Source: JAHFKM01 sp035655455
GTDB lineage: Archaea > Nanobdellota > Nanobdellia > SCGC-AAA011-G17 > GW2011-AR18
DNA length: 56,970 nt
Reading direction: 5' to 3'
NCBI GenBank assembly: GCA_035655455.1
Contig: DASRUL010000005.1
Location: 1-56,970 of the forward strand
Shown here one piece after another: positions 33,958 to 42,584 of the stretch (its first letter is position 1; each line of letters begins with the position of its first letter). The position numbers were made by a program, and so were the translations under genes. A model generated the notes under the pieces. It was not told the DNA's origin. It searched no databases and was given only the letters and a program-made list of their open reading frames with translations.

Positions 33958-35107
33958 ACGCTCCCCAATTCGCACTCTCAGAAATCTGATAATAAAAACT
34001 TACCATCACCAACCATCCAACAATAATAAGCCCATATAAAAGAATTCTTACCCAAAGCTGCCTTTCTTCAATACCCTTCACAATAAACATCACATACAAC
34101 GGCACCAAATACGTAAAATACCTAAAATAATAAATCGAAGAACCCGCCCCAAAAAATTCCACTACAGGATTCATCACTAAAGAAACTACAAACACACCAA
34201 AAAACATCACCGCAGCGAACTTTCCATTTTCACTTTCTCTTATCCACTTCCACGCACCAGCCAAACAAAAAAACGTAAGCATTGCTGCAAAAATAATTAT
34301 CACTAGAAGTCCTAGTCGACCGAATTGTTCCCTGATTACAGAAGCATTCACCATCACTGCAAACTTAAAAAAAGGATACGGAATCTCTATAAGCCTTAAT
34401 CCTGTATAAGGTAAGTGACCCTCTTGAATCAAGGTATAATCCAACTGCCTTAAAAAAACAGGAACATAAGCTATAACTCCTATCAATAACACCCCTAAGC
34501 TCTTCCCAAAATCTTTTACTTCCACCCTCTTTCTCCATAATACTACAGTAAGAACATGCATTGCGATCAAAAAAACACTATAAAAATGCAAATAAAACAA
34601 TACTACATATAACATTCCCAAAAAATACACCATCCTCCCCTTACCCTTAAAAATGTACCCATACAAACAGTAAGTCGCAATCATAAACACCAATGAGACC
34701 AATATATAAGAACGTAATTGCAAAGAATACACAAGATGCATAGGATTTATAGCCAATAATAATGCTGTCAATATTCCAACACTTTCTTTCCCACTTAATT
34801 CTCTTGCAAGAAAATAAGTTACAAGAATACCCAACACTCCAATTAATACAGTAACAACTCTCAAAAAAACTTCGGAGTCATACACCTTCAACAAAAAGCC
34901 AAGTATAAAATAATACCCAGGAGGATGAGGCTCAGTCGCAAGCACCTCACCCAAACTCCCATTCACACTCAACCTAGAAAAATACAAACTATGATCCTCA
35001 TCAGTCCCCAACTGACGCTCCCCAACACCATTTATCCTTAAAAGAAAAGCAACCACTAAAATAAAAATCAACAAACCATACTTCTTAAAAAAATCCTTCC
35101 ACATCAT
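33944..35107 (-). CDS. Polytopic GT-C glycosyltransferase (PMT/ArnT-like)
   Basis: The 387-residue protein has about 9-10 hydrophobic segments and GTDEDHSLYFSRLS in the first exoplasmic loop, where the DE pair is the catalytic signature of the family. HPPGYYFILGFLLKVYD is the next conserved block. It lacks the long soluble C-terminal domain of the 22186-23655 relative. ATG 35107 (MMWKDFF) is chosen over an upstream in-frame start because TTTTTATAG (minus strand) lies 20 bases before it. It is monocistronic. Confidence 0.8.
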   Translation of the reverse strand: MMWKDFFKKYGLLIFILVVAFLLRINGVGERQLGTDEDHSLYFSRLSVNGSLGEVLATEPHPPGYYFILGFLLKVYDSEVFLRVVTVLIGVLGILVTYFLARELSGKESVGILTALLLAINPMHLVYSLQLRSYILVSLVFMIATYCLYGYIFKGKGRMVYFLGMLYVVLFYLHFYSVFLIAMHVLTVVLWRKRVEVKDFGKSLGVLLIGVIAYVPVFLRQLDYTLIQEGHLPYTGLRLIEIPYPFFKFAVMVNASVIREQFGRLGLLVIIIFAAMLTFFCLAGAWKWIRESENGKFAAVMFFGVFVVSLVMNPVVEFFGAGSSIYYFRYFTYLVPLYVMFIVKGIEERQLWVRILLYGLIIVGWLVMVSFYYQISESANWGAFIAT

Positions 35108-35184
35108 CCTCACACTCACAAGACAATCTATAAAAACGTTTCTCTACGAAACCTTAATATACTTCGCATCTCCACCGCCTTTTT

Positions 35185-35340
35185 ATGGCAGAATCCCTCG
35201 TTTCCGACTTCTGGTACTTCATGAAAGAAAACAAAAAATGGTGGCTTCTCCCCATCGTTCTCCTCTTAGCGCTCGTCGGCGTCCTTATCGTTTTCTCAGG
35301 AAGCTCAGCAGTTTCTCCTTTTGTGTACGCACTCTTCTAA
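35185..35340 (+). CDS. DUF5989/SxtK-like small membrane protein
   Basis: A 51-residue protein: MAESLVSDFWYFMKENKKWW, then a hydrophobic helix (LLPIVLLLALVGVLIVFSG), then a SPFVYALF end. This is the typical layout of DUF5989 (SxtK-like) proteins, which occur with SxtI-type carbamoyltransferases and SxtJ. Function is unknown; a membrane scaffold for carbamoylation is suspected. CTTAATATAC (about 35153-35162) gives a leaderless start. Its stop overlaps the SGNH gene tail-to-tail, next to the carbamoyltransferase operon. Confidence 0.75.
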   Translation: MAESLVSDFWYFMKENKKWWLLPIVLLLALVGVLIVFSGSSAVSPFVYALF

Positions 35341-36620
35341 GACTCTTTCTCAACATAGGACACCTTTGCCTCAAGCACACCAACCAAGAGATCAGCAACC
35401 TTTTCGTGCCCTTCTCTCGTAAAGTGGCCATCTTCCTTGAAATAAAAACGCAGAGGGTCTTTTTCCCTTCCAAACTCCTCCACAAGATCAATAATCAAGA
35501 TATTCCTTTTCTTTCCAAACTCCAACAACCTGTGCCTCGCTTTAACCTTCCCATACGCTTCCTTGTCCAAGGGAAAAAACTTTCTCGAAGGAATACTCAA
35601 GATGATCACTCTCGCGCCGTTCTCTTCCGACAAAGCAACAATCTCCTCCAACAACCCCTCAGTCTTCGTCCATTCTCTTCCAGTCCTCTCAGAAGAGCCA
35701 GCGTATACCTCGTAAAAATCTTTCTTCTCAAACAAATCATCAAAGCCTTTCTTCTCCTTCGCAAGACTCCTAAAAACAGCGTCAGCTTTTGCACTCAAGA
35801 AACTCATTACATACAGCTTCATCTTCTCAGAACTTTTATAATCCTTCACAAAAAAGCCTTCAACCACAGAAAAATTACTCACATCAATGTTGTCAGTTAA
35901 ATCATTCCCCACAAAAAAAGCAACAATAACAACCTCAGGATTCAGCCTCAAACCATCCTCCTTCAAATAAAGAAGCTCCTGATCAGTACCATATCCGCCA
36001 ACACCAGCATTGACCACTTCAACGTCCTCTTTTTCACTTATTTTTCTCTCCAACACCTCGGAAAACGTTTCATTATCCTCTACACCAACCCCAAACGCGA
36101 AGGAGTCACCAAGCACAAGAACCTTTTTTTCAATAGAACTCTCACTTTCGCCCCCACGCAAACCCTCACTATTCGTGGAAACAGCAACATCATACTCAGC
36201 AGTCCTCATCCTTCCGGTAAAATTCGCAGCCATCCTATGACCAAGAACAGGATCATTCTCAAACATGTACCGAGGGATATAATCCCTCCCGATCTGCGGA
36301 GACAAGGGAAACGCCACACGCAATACTCCTTCAAACACTAGCAAGAACACAACCACTGACAAGAATAATACAACAACCTGTCTTTTGTTTCTTTTCAAAA
36401 AATCCAAGACCCTCCAACGACCTGTGGCCTCGAACACCCACAGGACTAGCAGCGCAAGAGCAACAACCAGCAACACTCCCTCAAAAATCCTAATCTTTAC
36501 TATGCTTAACTCAGAAAACTCTCTTCCAAAATACAATGACAGCGTGCTCTTATTAAAAACCACGCCAAGCACGAGCAACAACGACCCGATTGTTAAGAGC
36601 ACTCTTTCACTCTTCATCAT
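35337..36620 (-). CDS. SGNH-hydrolase-like membrane protein (ALGX/acyltransferase type)
   Basis: The 427-residue protein has three N-terminal membrane helices (to about residue 115), then an extracytoplasmic SGNH domain with VLGDSFAFGVGVED (block I Ser), a GTDQELLYLK block and EDGHFTREGHE (block V Asp-x-His). Such proteins transfer or remove acyl groups on exported glycans. ATG 36620 is used; an upstream TTG at 36629 is possible. The start overlaps the end of the preceding GT-C gene, so both belong to the carbamoyltransferase operon. The truncated copy at 10397-11308 is a paralogue. Confidence 0.75.
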   Translation of the reverse strand: MMKSERVLLTIGSLLLVLGVVFNKSTLSLYFGREFSELSIVKIRIFEGVLLVVALALLVLWVFEATGRWRVLDFLKRNKRQVVVLFLSVVVFLLVFEGVLRVAFPLSPQIGRDYIPRYMFENDPVLGHRMAANFTGRMRTAEYDVAVSTNSEGLRGGESESSIEKKVLVLGDSFAFGVGVEDNETFSEVLERKISEKEDVEVVNAGVGGYGTDQELLYLKEDGLRLNPEVVIVAFFVGNDLTDNIDVSNFSVVEGFFVKDYKSSEKMKLYVMSFLSAKADAVFRSLAKEKKGFDDLFEKKDFYEVYAGSSERTGREWTKTEGLLEEIVALSEENGARVIILSIPSRKFFPLDKEAYGKVKARHRLLEFGKKRNILIIDLVEEFGREKDPLRFYFKEDGHFTREGHEKVADLLVGVLEAKVSYVEKES

Positions 36621-38208
36621 TCCACTCAATTCTGTAAATTGTCACCTTCCAAGACTCATCTTCCCCATACACTTTTCTAAAAAATCCAGGGACATTCCTC
36701 TCCTGCAACAACGGCTTTAACGCAGGCCTCAACTCAATATATTTAGGATCAATCACAGCATAATCAACCTTTAACCTTCTCATCCCATCTAGCGTTTCCT
36801 CGAACGTTTCAGCATACGGATACAACGACGTCTTTATTTTCCCAGAAACAAACCCTTTTCCCTCGAACCTCGCATCAGGCAAATACCTCATAATATGACT
36901 TTGACCTTCGAGCACCATTATGTATCCCTCAGCATTGTCAGCCAGCCACAACGCCCAACCAGCCTCCTTATTTAACGGATCATTCTCCAACGAATTCAAC
37001 GAGACAGTACTATCACGCAAGCCAAACCCAATCACAACAAGGACAAAAACCGTCCAGATCAGATACTTATACCTCTGATTTTTCGCTAACACCCCCATTC
37101 CGGCAACAGCGAGCATCAGCACCAAGGGCACTAACGGATAAAAATACCGAGGATAAGTAAATGTGCCATAGACTGGAAGATGTGACAACACCCAAAACCC
37201 AGGCACCACCAAGAACCCAGCCAGGATCGCTTTTTCCTTTTTAAAAAAGTACAGCAACCCGACCAAGAACGGCAAGATCAACAACGGACCAACAATCACA
37301 ACAACCAAGGAATAAGCCATCTTCACACTTCCAGAAAAGGCAAATTTATTCAGGATTGTTCCGAAACTATTTTCTTTTACATACTCTATTAACGAAGGAG
37401 GCTCAACATTCGGGCTCCATGCTTCCTGACCAGAACTCAACAAGAACCCACTCTCACCTCCAAAATCAAACGGAGAACCATACACAACAGCCCGCAACCC
37501 GAGATACGGCAGCAAGACCAACCCGAAAACAACCAACATTATTCCCACGCGCCTCCAAGAAAAATCGTGAATTTCCTTTCTCAGCAACAACACAGCAAGA
37601 AGAACACCACCAAGAACGAACAACCCATTCACTCTCACCAAAAAACACAAACCAGCGAAGATTGTTGCCATGTACGCGAACTTCATACCCTCTTTTATTC
37701 TCAATGAGCAATACACCACAAACAAGAAGACCAACATGAACAGCGACTCACTCATCCCAGAAACAGCAGTGATCACCATCACATAGCTCATCCCGAACAG
37801 CACCAACACCGCCAACGTTTCTCCCTTTCCTAGTATCCTTCTCGCAATCAACCACAACGGGACAAATACAAAACCTCCAACAACAGCAGAAGCAACCCTC
37901 AACACATACTCCTGAAACGCGAACGACCTTTCAAGAAAAGGAAGGAAAAACAACGAGGCAACCAACGGCCAACCCATCGCACCAGCTTGTATTGGAATAA
38001 AATTCCCGGCAAGAATCTCTCTCACCTTTAACAAATACACAAACGCGTCCTGCCTCAAGATCGCGTCAGGAATCAGCGCTATCCTTAAAATCAAACCAGC
38101 CAAGAATAACAACGGAACAACAATCTTTTCGTTCTCCACGAGAACCCTTCCAAACCTCACGCAAGAGGCTTCAATCCTCTCCAAAACCCCCTCAACAAGC
38201 TCAGTCAT
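36607..38208 (-). CDS. Polytopic GT-C glycosyltransferase (PMT/ArnT-like)
   Basis: The 533-residue protein has about 11 hydrophobic segments and LRQDAFVYLLKVREIL in the first loop, where an acidic residue (Asp) sits at the catalytic site. SESLFMLVFLFVVY and PRYFYPLVPLVLML are later conserved blocks. A soluble C-terminal domain follows (about 410-533). ATG 38208 starts inside the carbamoyltransferase gene and overlaps it by 8 bases, so the two are translated as one operon. Confidence 0.75.
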   Translation of the reverse strand: MTELVEGVLERIEASCVRFGRVLVENEKIVVPLLFLAGLILRIALIPDAILRQDAFVYLLKVREILAGNFIPIQAGAMGWPLVASLFFLPFLERSFAFQEYVLRVASAVVGGFVFVPLWLIARRILGKGETLAVLVLFGMSYVMVITAVSGMSESLFMLVFLFVVYCSLRIKEGMKFAYMATIFAGLCFLVRVNGLFVLGGVLLAVLLLRKEIHDFSWRRVGIMLVVFGLVLLPYLGLRAVVYGSPFDFGGESGFLLSSGQEAWSPNVEPPSLIEYVKENSFGTILNKFAFSGSVKMAYSLVVVIVGPLLILPFLVGLLYFFKKEKAILAGFLVVPGFWVLSHLPVYGTFTYPRYFYPLVPLVLMLAVAGMGVLAKNQRYKYLIWTVFVLVVIGFGLRDSTVSLNSLENDPLNKEAGWALWLADNAEGYIMVLEGQSHIMRYLPDARFEGKGFVSGKIKTSLYPYAETFEETLDGMRRLKVDYAVIDPKYIELRPALKPLLQERNVPGFFRKVYGEDESWKVTIYRIEWNDEE

Positions 38209-40960
38209 CAGCAAACGCCTCGCTATCCCACATATCCTGAGCATTATCAGCGCGCCTAATCAGGAAACGATCCATCACCAAACAATCAATCCCCGTACCC
38301 ATCATACATCTATACGCCTCTTCAGGCTTACACACAATCGGCTCACCACGAATATTGAACGAGGTATTTATCAGCACAGGAACGCCGCTTAACTTTCCAA
38401 ACTCCTTAATCACCTCATAATATCGAGGATTCTGCTCCTTTCTTATCGTCTGCAACCTTCCAGTACCGTCAACATGCGTCACCGCAGGCAACAACTTTTG
38501 TTTCTCTTTCCTAATAGGATACACCAATAACATAAAATCAGCAGCCAACGGAATAGGATCGTCACACTCAAAATATTTCGGAGCGTCCTCAACGCATACC
38601 ACAGGAGCGAACGGCCTAAAACTGTTTCCACTAAAAACAATCTTTTCATCTCTTTTTACACAGAGCAGATTATACTTAGGAACCTTAACACAATATACTT
38701 TTCCATTATAATCTATTAAACCACTTTGATTTTTCCTGACATAAGATATCTTACTTCCTTTATTTAGTCTTACATAATAAGTAATATTATGTTTTGGATT
38801 CTTAGGAACTTCTGTTGATGTCGTTATACTATAGTCCAGTTTTAAACCTAACTCTTGGACTTCATCCGCTAATCTTTTACTTGTAGTCGTGTACTTATAC
38901 TGCTTTTTCCTAGGTGTTCCATCACCGCGCATCAACGCATCGAACAAGATCTTTAACTGTCTTTCGCTTAACTCTAAAAATTCTCTCGGTATGAACTTGC
39001 TCTTTGCTTTACCAAACTGTTTTAGATATTCAAAAAGCTGTTTGTTTCCCTTTATAAAACTTCCAGAATTATATCTCCATTGGTATATCTTGTTTAGACA
39101 CCCCTTCATTCTTCTATAATATTTTGAACTTACATTCTGAGAAATGTAAATATTGTGCTTTCCTTGATCATAACAACAACATCCTTCAGACAGATAATAT
39201 CCAAAAAATTCCAACCATAAATCCATAGGTATCTTATCTTTCTCAATAATATGACCATACTTTTTTCTTACAATTTTTGGTATTAAAAAATATTTTTTTT
39301 CTTTTCCATTCCATTTCTCAATTGCTTTGATCTGAATATTTTCTTTACACACTAGTCTTTTAGCTTCTTCAAATCCAAATCTATTCACATAAATACTGTC
39401 TCTATGATTAGTTATCTTTTTTGCCCACATATTATGTTCAGGCGTCACAACTAGATTTATTCTTTTGTTCTTGAAATATACCATCTTGCCTGTGTAATTG
39501 TACTCCATTCTTTTCTCTATTCTTTGATACACCAACTCTTTCGTTTTTGGATTCAATGTTGCTACTTTATCGTCTTTAGTCAGTTCTTTGAATGATTTCC
39601 ACCCCTCCTTTGTTAAAATTTGAGTTTGATCATCATAACACTCCCTATGCTTCACCTTGAGATTAAGAATTTCCTGCATCTTCGGATTACAAGGATTAGA
39701 AAGGATGCTTCTTGCGCCTAACGCCCTCGGACCAAACTCCATCCTTCCCTGAAACCAGCCAACAACATTGTTCTCGTAAATCAACTTCCCAACAGTCTCG
39801 ACTAATTCTTTTCCAGATCTAAATTCATTATATTTAATTCTGTTTTTATCCAAGTACTCTTTGATCTCTTTTTGATCATATCCAGGACCAAGATACGAAT
39901 GCTCCATCACGACATTCCTCTTGTTTTTAAAAAGACTAAAATACACAAAAGCAGCAGCGCCAACACTAGTGCCGCCGTCGCCAGCAGCAGGCTGAATAAA
40001 CAACGACTTAAACGGAGTTTTTTTCAAGATCTTCCCATTCGCCAAACTATTCAACGCGACACCCCCAGCCATACACAGATTCTTAGATTTGTACTTTTTA
40101 TGCAATGCGTTCAAGATTTTGAATAGTATCTCCTCTGTTAATTTCTGGACCGAAGATGCTATATCCTGATAATACTCCGTCATTGCCTCACTTTTTTTTC
40201 TCGACGGACCAAACTCTTGTATGAACTTTTTCGAAGGCATCGCCATCTTATAATGATACACGAAGTACTCCATATTCAACATGAAACTCCCGTCTTCCTT
40301 AACTTCTATTAACTTTCTTACTTTGTCAACATATTTTGGCTTTCCATACGCGCTCAATCCCATAGCTTTATACTCTCCGGAATTTGCCGTGAACCCCAAA
40401 AATACAGTAAATGTACTATACAACAACCCCAACGAATGAGGAAAACGAATCTCCTTCTCCAACACTAATTTATTATCCTTCGCATAGCCCGCAGTAGCAG
40501 ACGCCCACTCTCCTACCCCATCAACTGTCAACAAGACCGCGTCCTTAAACGGACTCATCAAATAAGAACTCGCGGCATGCGCAAGATGATGCTCAACAAA
40601 ATACACTTCCCCATCAAATCCCACCTTTTTCTTAATAATTCCACGAATCCTCAACTTTTCATTAATCCAAGATGGCATTGTCTTGTTGAAGGCAAACAAA
40701 CCGCGAGGAAAAGAATCCACAAATTGACTCATCACTCTCTCAAACTTTACTAGTGGTTTCTCATAAAAAGCGACAGCATCAAGCTCCTTTCCAGAAACAC
40801 CAGCCTCCTTTAAACAATACTTAATCGCGTTTATTGGAAAAGAGGCATCATGCTTTTTCCTTGTGAAGCGCTCTTCCTCCGCAGCAGCAATCAGCTTCCC
40901 ATCTTTGAGTATACACGCAGACGAGTCATGAAAGAATGCTGAAATACCTAATATAATCAT
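38201..40960 (-). CDS. NodU/SxtI-type O-carbamoyltransferase interrupted by an intein
   Basis: The 919-residue precursor is a 580-residue carbamoyltransferase plus a 339-residue intein (residues 441-779). The extein has GISAFFHDSSACILKDG at its N-terminus, HHLAHAASSYLMSPF for metal/substrate binding, MAGGVALNSLANGK, and GRMEFGPRALGARS. The C-terminal half starts SFRPFAPVV and includes NTSFNIRGEP. These enzymes use carbamoyl phosphate and ATP to carbamoylate sugar hydroxyls, via carbamoyl-adenylate. The neighbours (SxtJ-like, SGNH, GT-C, DUF5989) point to a surface glycan as the acceptor. The SxtJ-like gene ends 1 base upstream and the GT-C gene overlaps by 8 bases. Confidence 0.9.
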   Translation of the reverse strand: MIILGISAFFHDSSACILKDGKLIAAAEEERFTRKKHDASFPINAIKYCLKEAGVSGKELDAVAFYEKPLVKFERVMSQFVDSFPRGLFAFNKTMPSWINEKLRIRGIIKKKVGFDGEVYFVEHHLAHAASSYLMSPFKDAVLLTVDGVGEWASATAGYAKDNKLVLEKEIRFPHSLGLLYSTFTVFLGFTANSGEYKAMGLSAYGKPKYVDKVRKLIEVKEDGSFMLNMEYFVYHYKMAMPSKKFIQEFGPSRKKSEAMTEYYQDIASSVQKLTEEILFKILNALHKKYKSKNLCMAGGVALNSLANGKILKKTPFKSLFIQPAAGDGGTSVGAAAFVYFSLFKNKRNVVMEHSYLGPGYDQKEIKEYLDKNRIKYNEFRSGKELVETVGKLIYENNVVGWFQGRMEFGPRALGARSILSNPCNPKMQEILNLKVKHRECYDDQTQILTKEGWKSFKELTKDDKVATLNPKTKELVYQRIEKRMEYNYTGKMVYFKNKRINLVVTPEHNMWAKKITNHRDSIYVNRFGFEEAKRLVCKENIQIKAIEKWNGKEKKYFLIPKIVRKKYGHIIEKDKIPMDLWLEFFGYYLSEGCCCYDQGKHNIYISQNVSSKYYRRMKGCLNKIYQWRYNSGSFIKGNKQLFEYLKQFGKAKSKFIPREFLELSERQLKILFDALMRGDGTPRKKQYKYTTTSKRLADEVQELGLKLDYSITTSTEVPKNPKHNITYYVRLNKGSKISYVRKNQSGLIDYNGKVYCVKVPKYNLLCVKRDEKIVFSGNSFRPFAPVVCVEDAPKYFECDDPIPLAADFMLLVYPIRKEKQKLLPAVTHVDGTGRLQTIRKEQNPRYYEVIKEFGKLSGVPVLINTSFNIRGEPIVCKPEEAYRCMMGTGIDCLVMDRFLIRRADNAQDMWDSEAFADD
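38624..39640 (-). other. Intein with LAGLIDADG-type homing endonuclease in the carbamoyltransferase
   Basis: The intein is bounded by VKHRE before Cys441 and SFRPF after Asn779. Block A starts CYDDQTQIL, block B is VTPEHN (T..H), and block F reads VYCVKVPKYNLLCVKR. The last residues are SGN followed by Ser +1, so the usual penultimate His is Gly here. FFGYYLSEGCC and LFDALMRGDGTP are the two endonuclease motifs, both with acidic residues present. Removing the intein restores RE-SFRPFAP, which the family conserves. It splices post-translationally if active; the endonuclease would cut intein-less alleles of the gene. Confidence 0.9.
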
Positions 40961-40961
40961 C

Positions 40962-41219
40962 TTAAAATGGTTTCAAATACTCCTCCTTGTTTTTTTCACC
41001 GCCAATTTTTACTTCTTCCCAATAAGTTTCTTTTTCCTTTTCAGAATTCTTCATGTTCAAAAACCTCTTTCTTCCAATTTTCGCGCATACAGCCACAAAC
41101 CCAATACCAACAACAAAAATAACAGTCAACAAGAGCGTATTTATGATCACCGCGATCGTCTCGCCAAACGTGTGCATCCCCTGCTTCCAACCACTAAAAA
41201 ATAACTTTATTCTTTCCAT
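40962..41219 (-). CDS. SxtJ-like small membrane protein, C-terminal half
   Basis: This 85-residue protein has one or two hydrophobic segments (TFGETIAVIINTLLLTVIFV and GIGFVAVCAKIGRK) and a polar tail with ETYWEEV and EYLKPF. The tail matches the C-terminus of bacterial SxtJ family members (YW..., then a final Y...F). It stops 1 base before the carbamoyltransferase start. It overlaps the preceding 73-residue gene by 26 bases in a different frame, so the usual single SxtJ seems to be split in two here. The exact start is uncertain. Confidence 0.55.
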   Translation of the reverse strand: MERIKLFFSGWKQGMHTFGETIAVIINTLLLTVIFVVGIGFVAVCAKIGRKRFLNMKNSEKEKETYWEEVKIGGEKNKEEYLKPF

Positions 41220-41415
41220 ACCTCCCCCTCACCTTCCTTCCAACAACAAACATCACCACCAATATTCCAGCAGCAACCACCACAAACCAGTATGTCACCC
41301 AATCTCTCAACTTTATCAAGAAGGCCGCTGACAAAAAGATAAGCGAACCGCAAAAGATTCCAGCATACTCACCTGCCATATAGGAAAGCCTTCTTCTCTT
41401 AAGATGATCATCCAT
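41194..41415 (-). CDS. Small membrane protein, possible N-terminal half of SxtJ
   Basis: The 73-residue protein has two hydrophobic helices (YAGIFCGSLIFLSAAFLI and VTYWFVVVAAGILVVMFVV) with basic ends. Size, helix placement and position immediately before the SxtJ C-terminal-like gene make it the candidate N-terminal half of a split SxtJ. ATG 41415 has TTATTTAAAA just over 20 bases upstream, the likely promoter of the whole carbamoylation operon (41415 to 35337). Confidence 0.5.
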   Translation of the reverse strand: MDDHLKRRRLSYMAGEYAGIFCGSLIFLSAAFLIKLRDWVTYWFVVVAAGILVVMFVVGRKVRGRYGKNKVIF

Positions 41416-41457
41416 CAGCAAGCGCAACTGTGTAAGTTTTAAATAACTTTCTAAGAA

Positions 41458-42513
41458 TCATACAATCTTCGCTAGCTCAGCACCGACCATCTCCTTAAAA
41501 ATAGTATCCCTGTCCTTCGTAATTCTCCAAGAGGGGTATTCTTTTTTTAATTTCCTTAAATTACTGATATAACAAATATGATCACCCTCCCTGTTTTGCT
41601 CATTGTACGTATAATTCACTTCTTTTCCCGCCATTCTCTTTAAGATATCAAAACACTCTAAGATCGAAACACTATTCTCACGACCACCCCCAAGATTAAA
41701 GACAACACCATGCTGAGGATCATTAATAAACGCCTCGAACGCCCTCACCACATCATAACAATGGATCTGATCCCGCACCTGCTTTCCCTTATACCCAAAC
41801 ACTGTGTAAGGATCGCCTTTTACTGCAGTCTTAATCAAATACGATAAAAAGCCATGCAACTCAACACCACTATGCTGGGGTCCTGTGAGACAGCCACCAC
41901 GAAAACAAACAGTATTCATGTCAAAATAACGGCCATACTCCTGCACCATAATATCAGCAGCAACCTTTGATGCGCCAAAAACACTATGCTTCGAGCGATC
42001 AATACTCAATGACTCATCAACGCCCTCAAAATGCTCCTTGTTTGAGTAATCCCACCTTGTTTTCAACTCTTTCAACGGCAAATAGTTCGGAGAATCCCCA
42101 TACACCTTGTTCGTGCTCATAAACACAAAAGGAGCGGCAGGACAATGCTTTCTCGTGGCTTCCAACAAGTTCAACGTTCCTAACGCGTTCACCTCAAAAT
42201 CAGTAAGAGGATCATTCTTCGCCCAATCATGGGAAGGCTGCGCAGCACAATGAACAATCGCGCCAAACTCATGCTTCCTAAACAAATCAAACACCCCCTG
42301 CCTGTCTCTAATGTCAAGATCCATATGAGAAAAATTCTTCACTTTTTCTTTCAAATTTCTCAACATCCAAGACGTATCACCCTTCTCACCAAAGAAGAAC
42401 TTCCTCATATTATTATCAACGCCAACAAGATCATACCCCTGATTGCCAAAGTGCAAGACAGCCTCAGAACCAATAAGGCCACTGCTCCCAGTCACAAGAA
42501 TCTTCTTCTGCAT
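41458..42513 (-). CDS. NAD-dependent sugar epimerase (CDP-paratose/tyvelose 2-epimerase-like)
   Basis: The 351-residue extended SDR has ILVTGSSGLIGSEAVLHF (NAD-binding), MSTNKVYGDSPNYLPLKE and a central DPLTDFEVNALGTLNLLEA block, closest to the RfbE/TyvE-type 2-epimerases. The catalytic YxxxK reads FGASK, with Phe instead of Tyr. This variant is recalled from related epimerases, so it may not mean inactivity. The start at 42513 is preceded by an AGGGTGAAG ribosome-binding-like stretch, and a TTAAAA box lies about 38 bases upstream, so this gene has a leader unlike most here. Confidence 0.75.
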   Translation of the reverse strand: MQKKILVTGSSGLIGSEAVLHFGNQGYDLVGVDNNMRKFFFGEKGDTSWMLRNLKEKVKNFSHMDLDIRDRQGVFDLFRKHEFGAIVHCAAQPSHDWAKNDPLTDFEVNALGTLNLLEATRKHCPAAPFVFMSTNKVYGDSPNYLPLKELKTRWDYSNKEHFEGVDESLSIDRSKHSVFGASKVAADIMVQEYGRYFDMNTVCFRGGCLTGPQHSGVELHGFLSYLIKTAVKGDPYTVFGYKGKQVRDQIHCYDVVRAFEAFINDPQHGVVFNLGGGRENSVSILECFDILKRMAGKEVNYTYNEQNREGDHICYISNLRKLKKEYPSWRITKDRDTIFKEMVGAELAKIV

Positions 42514-42584
42514 TCTTCACCCTCTTTCAGGAGAATACAAGACCCTTTTAAGGTTTTTGTGACACCTATCAGGGTTTATAATTT

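Noticed and set aside
35238..35900. 220-codon plus-strand open frame across the small membrane gene and the SGNH gene
   Set aside because: Antisense to the SGNH protein and out of frame with the 51-residue gene; no promoter and no recognisable pattern.
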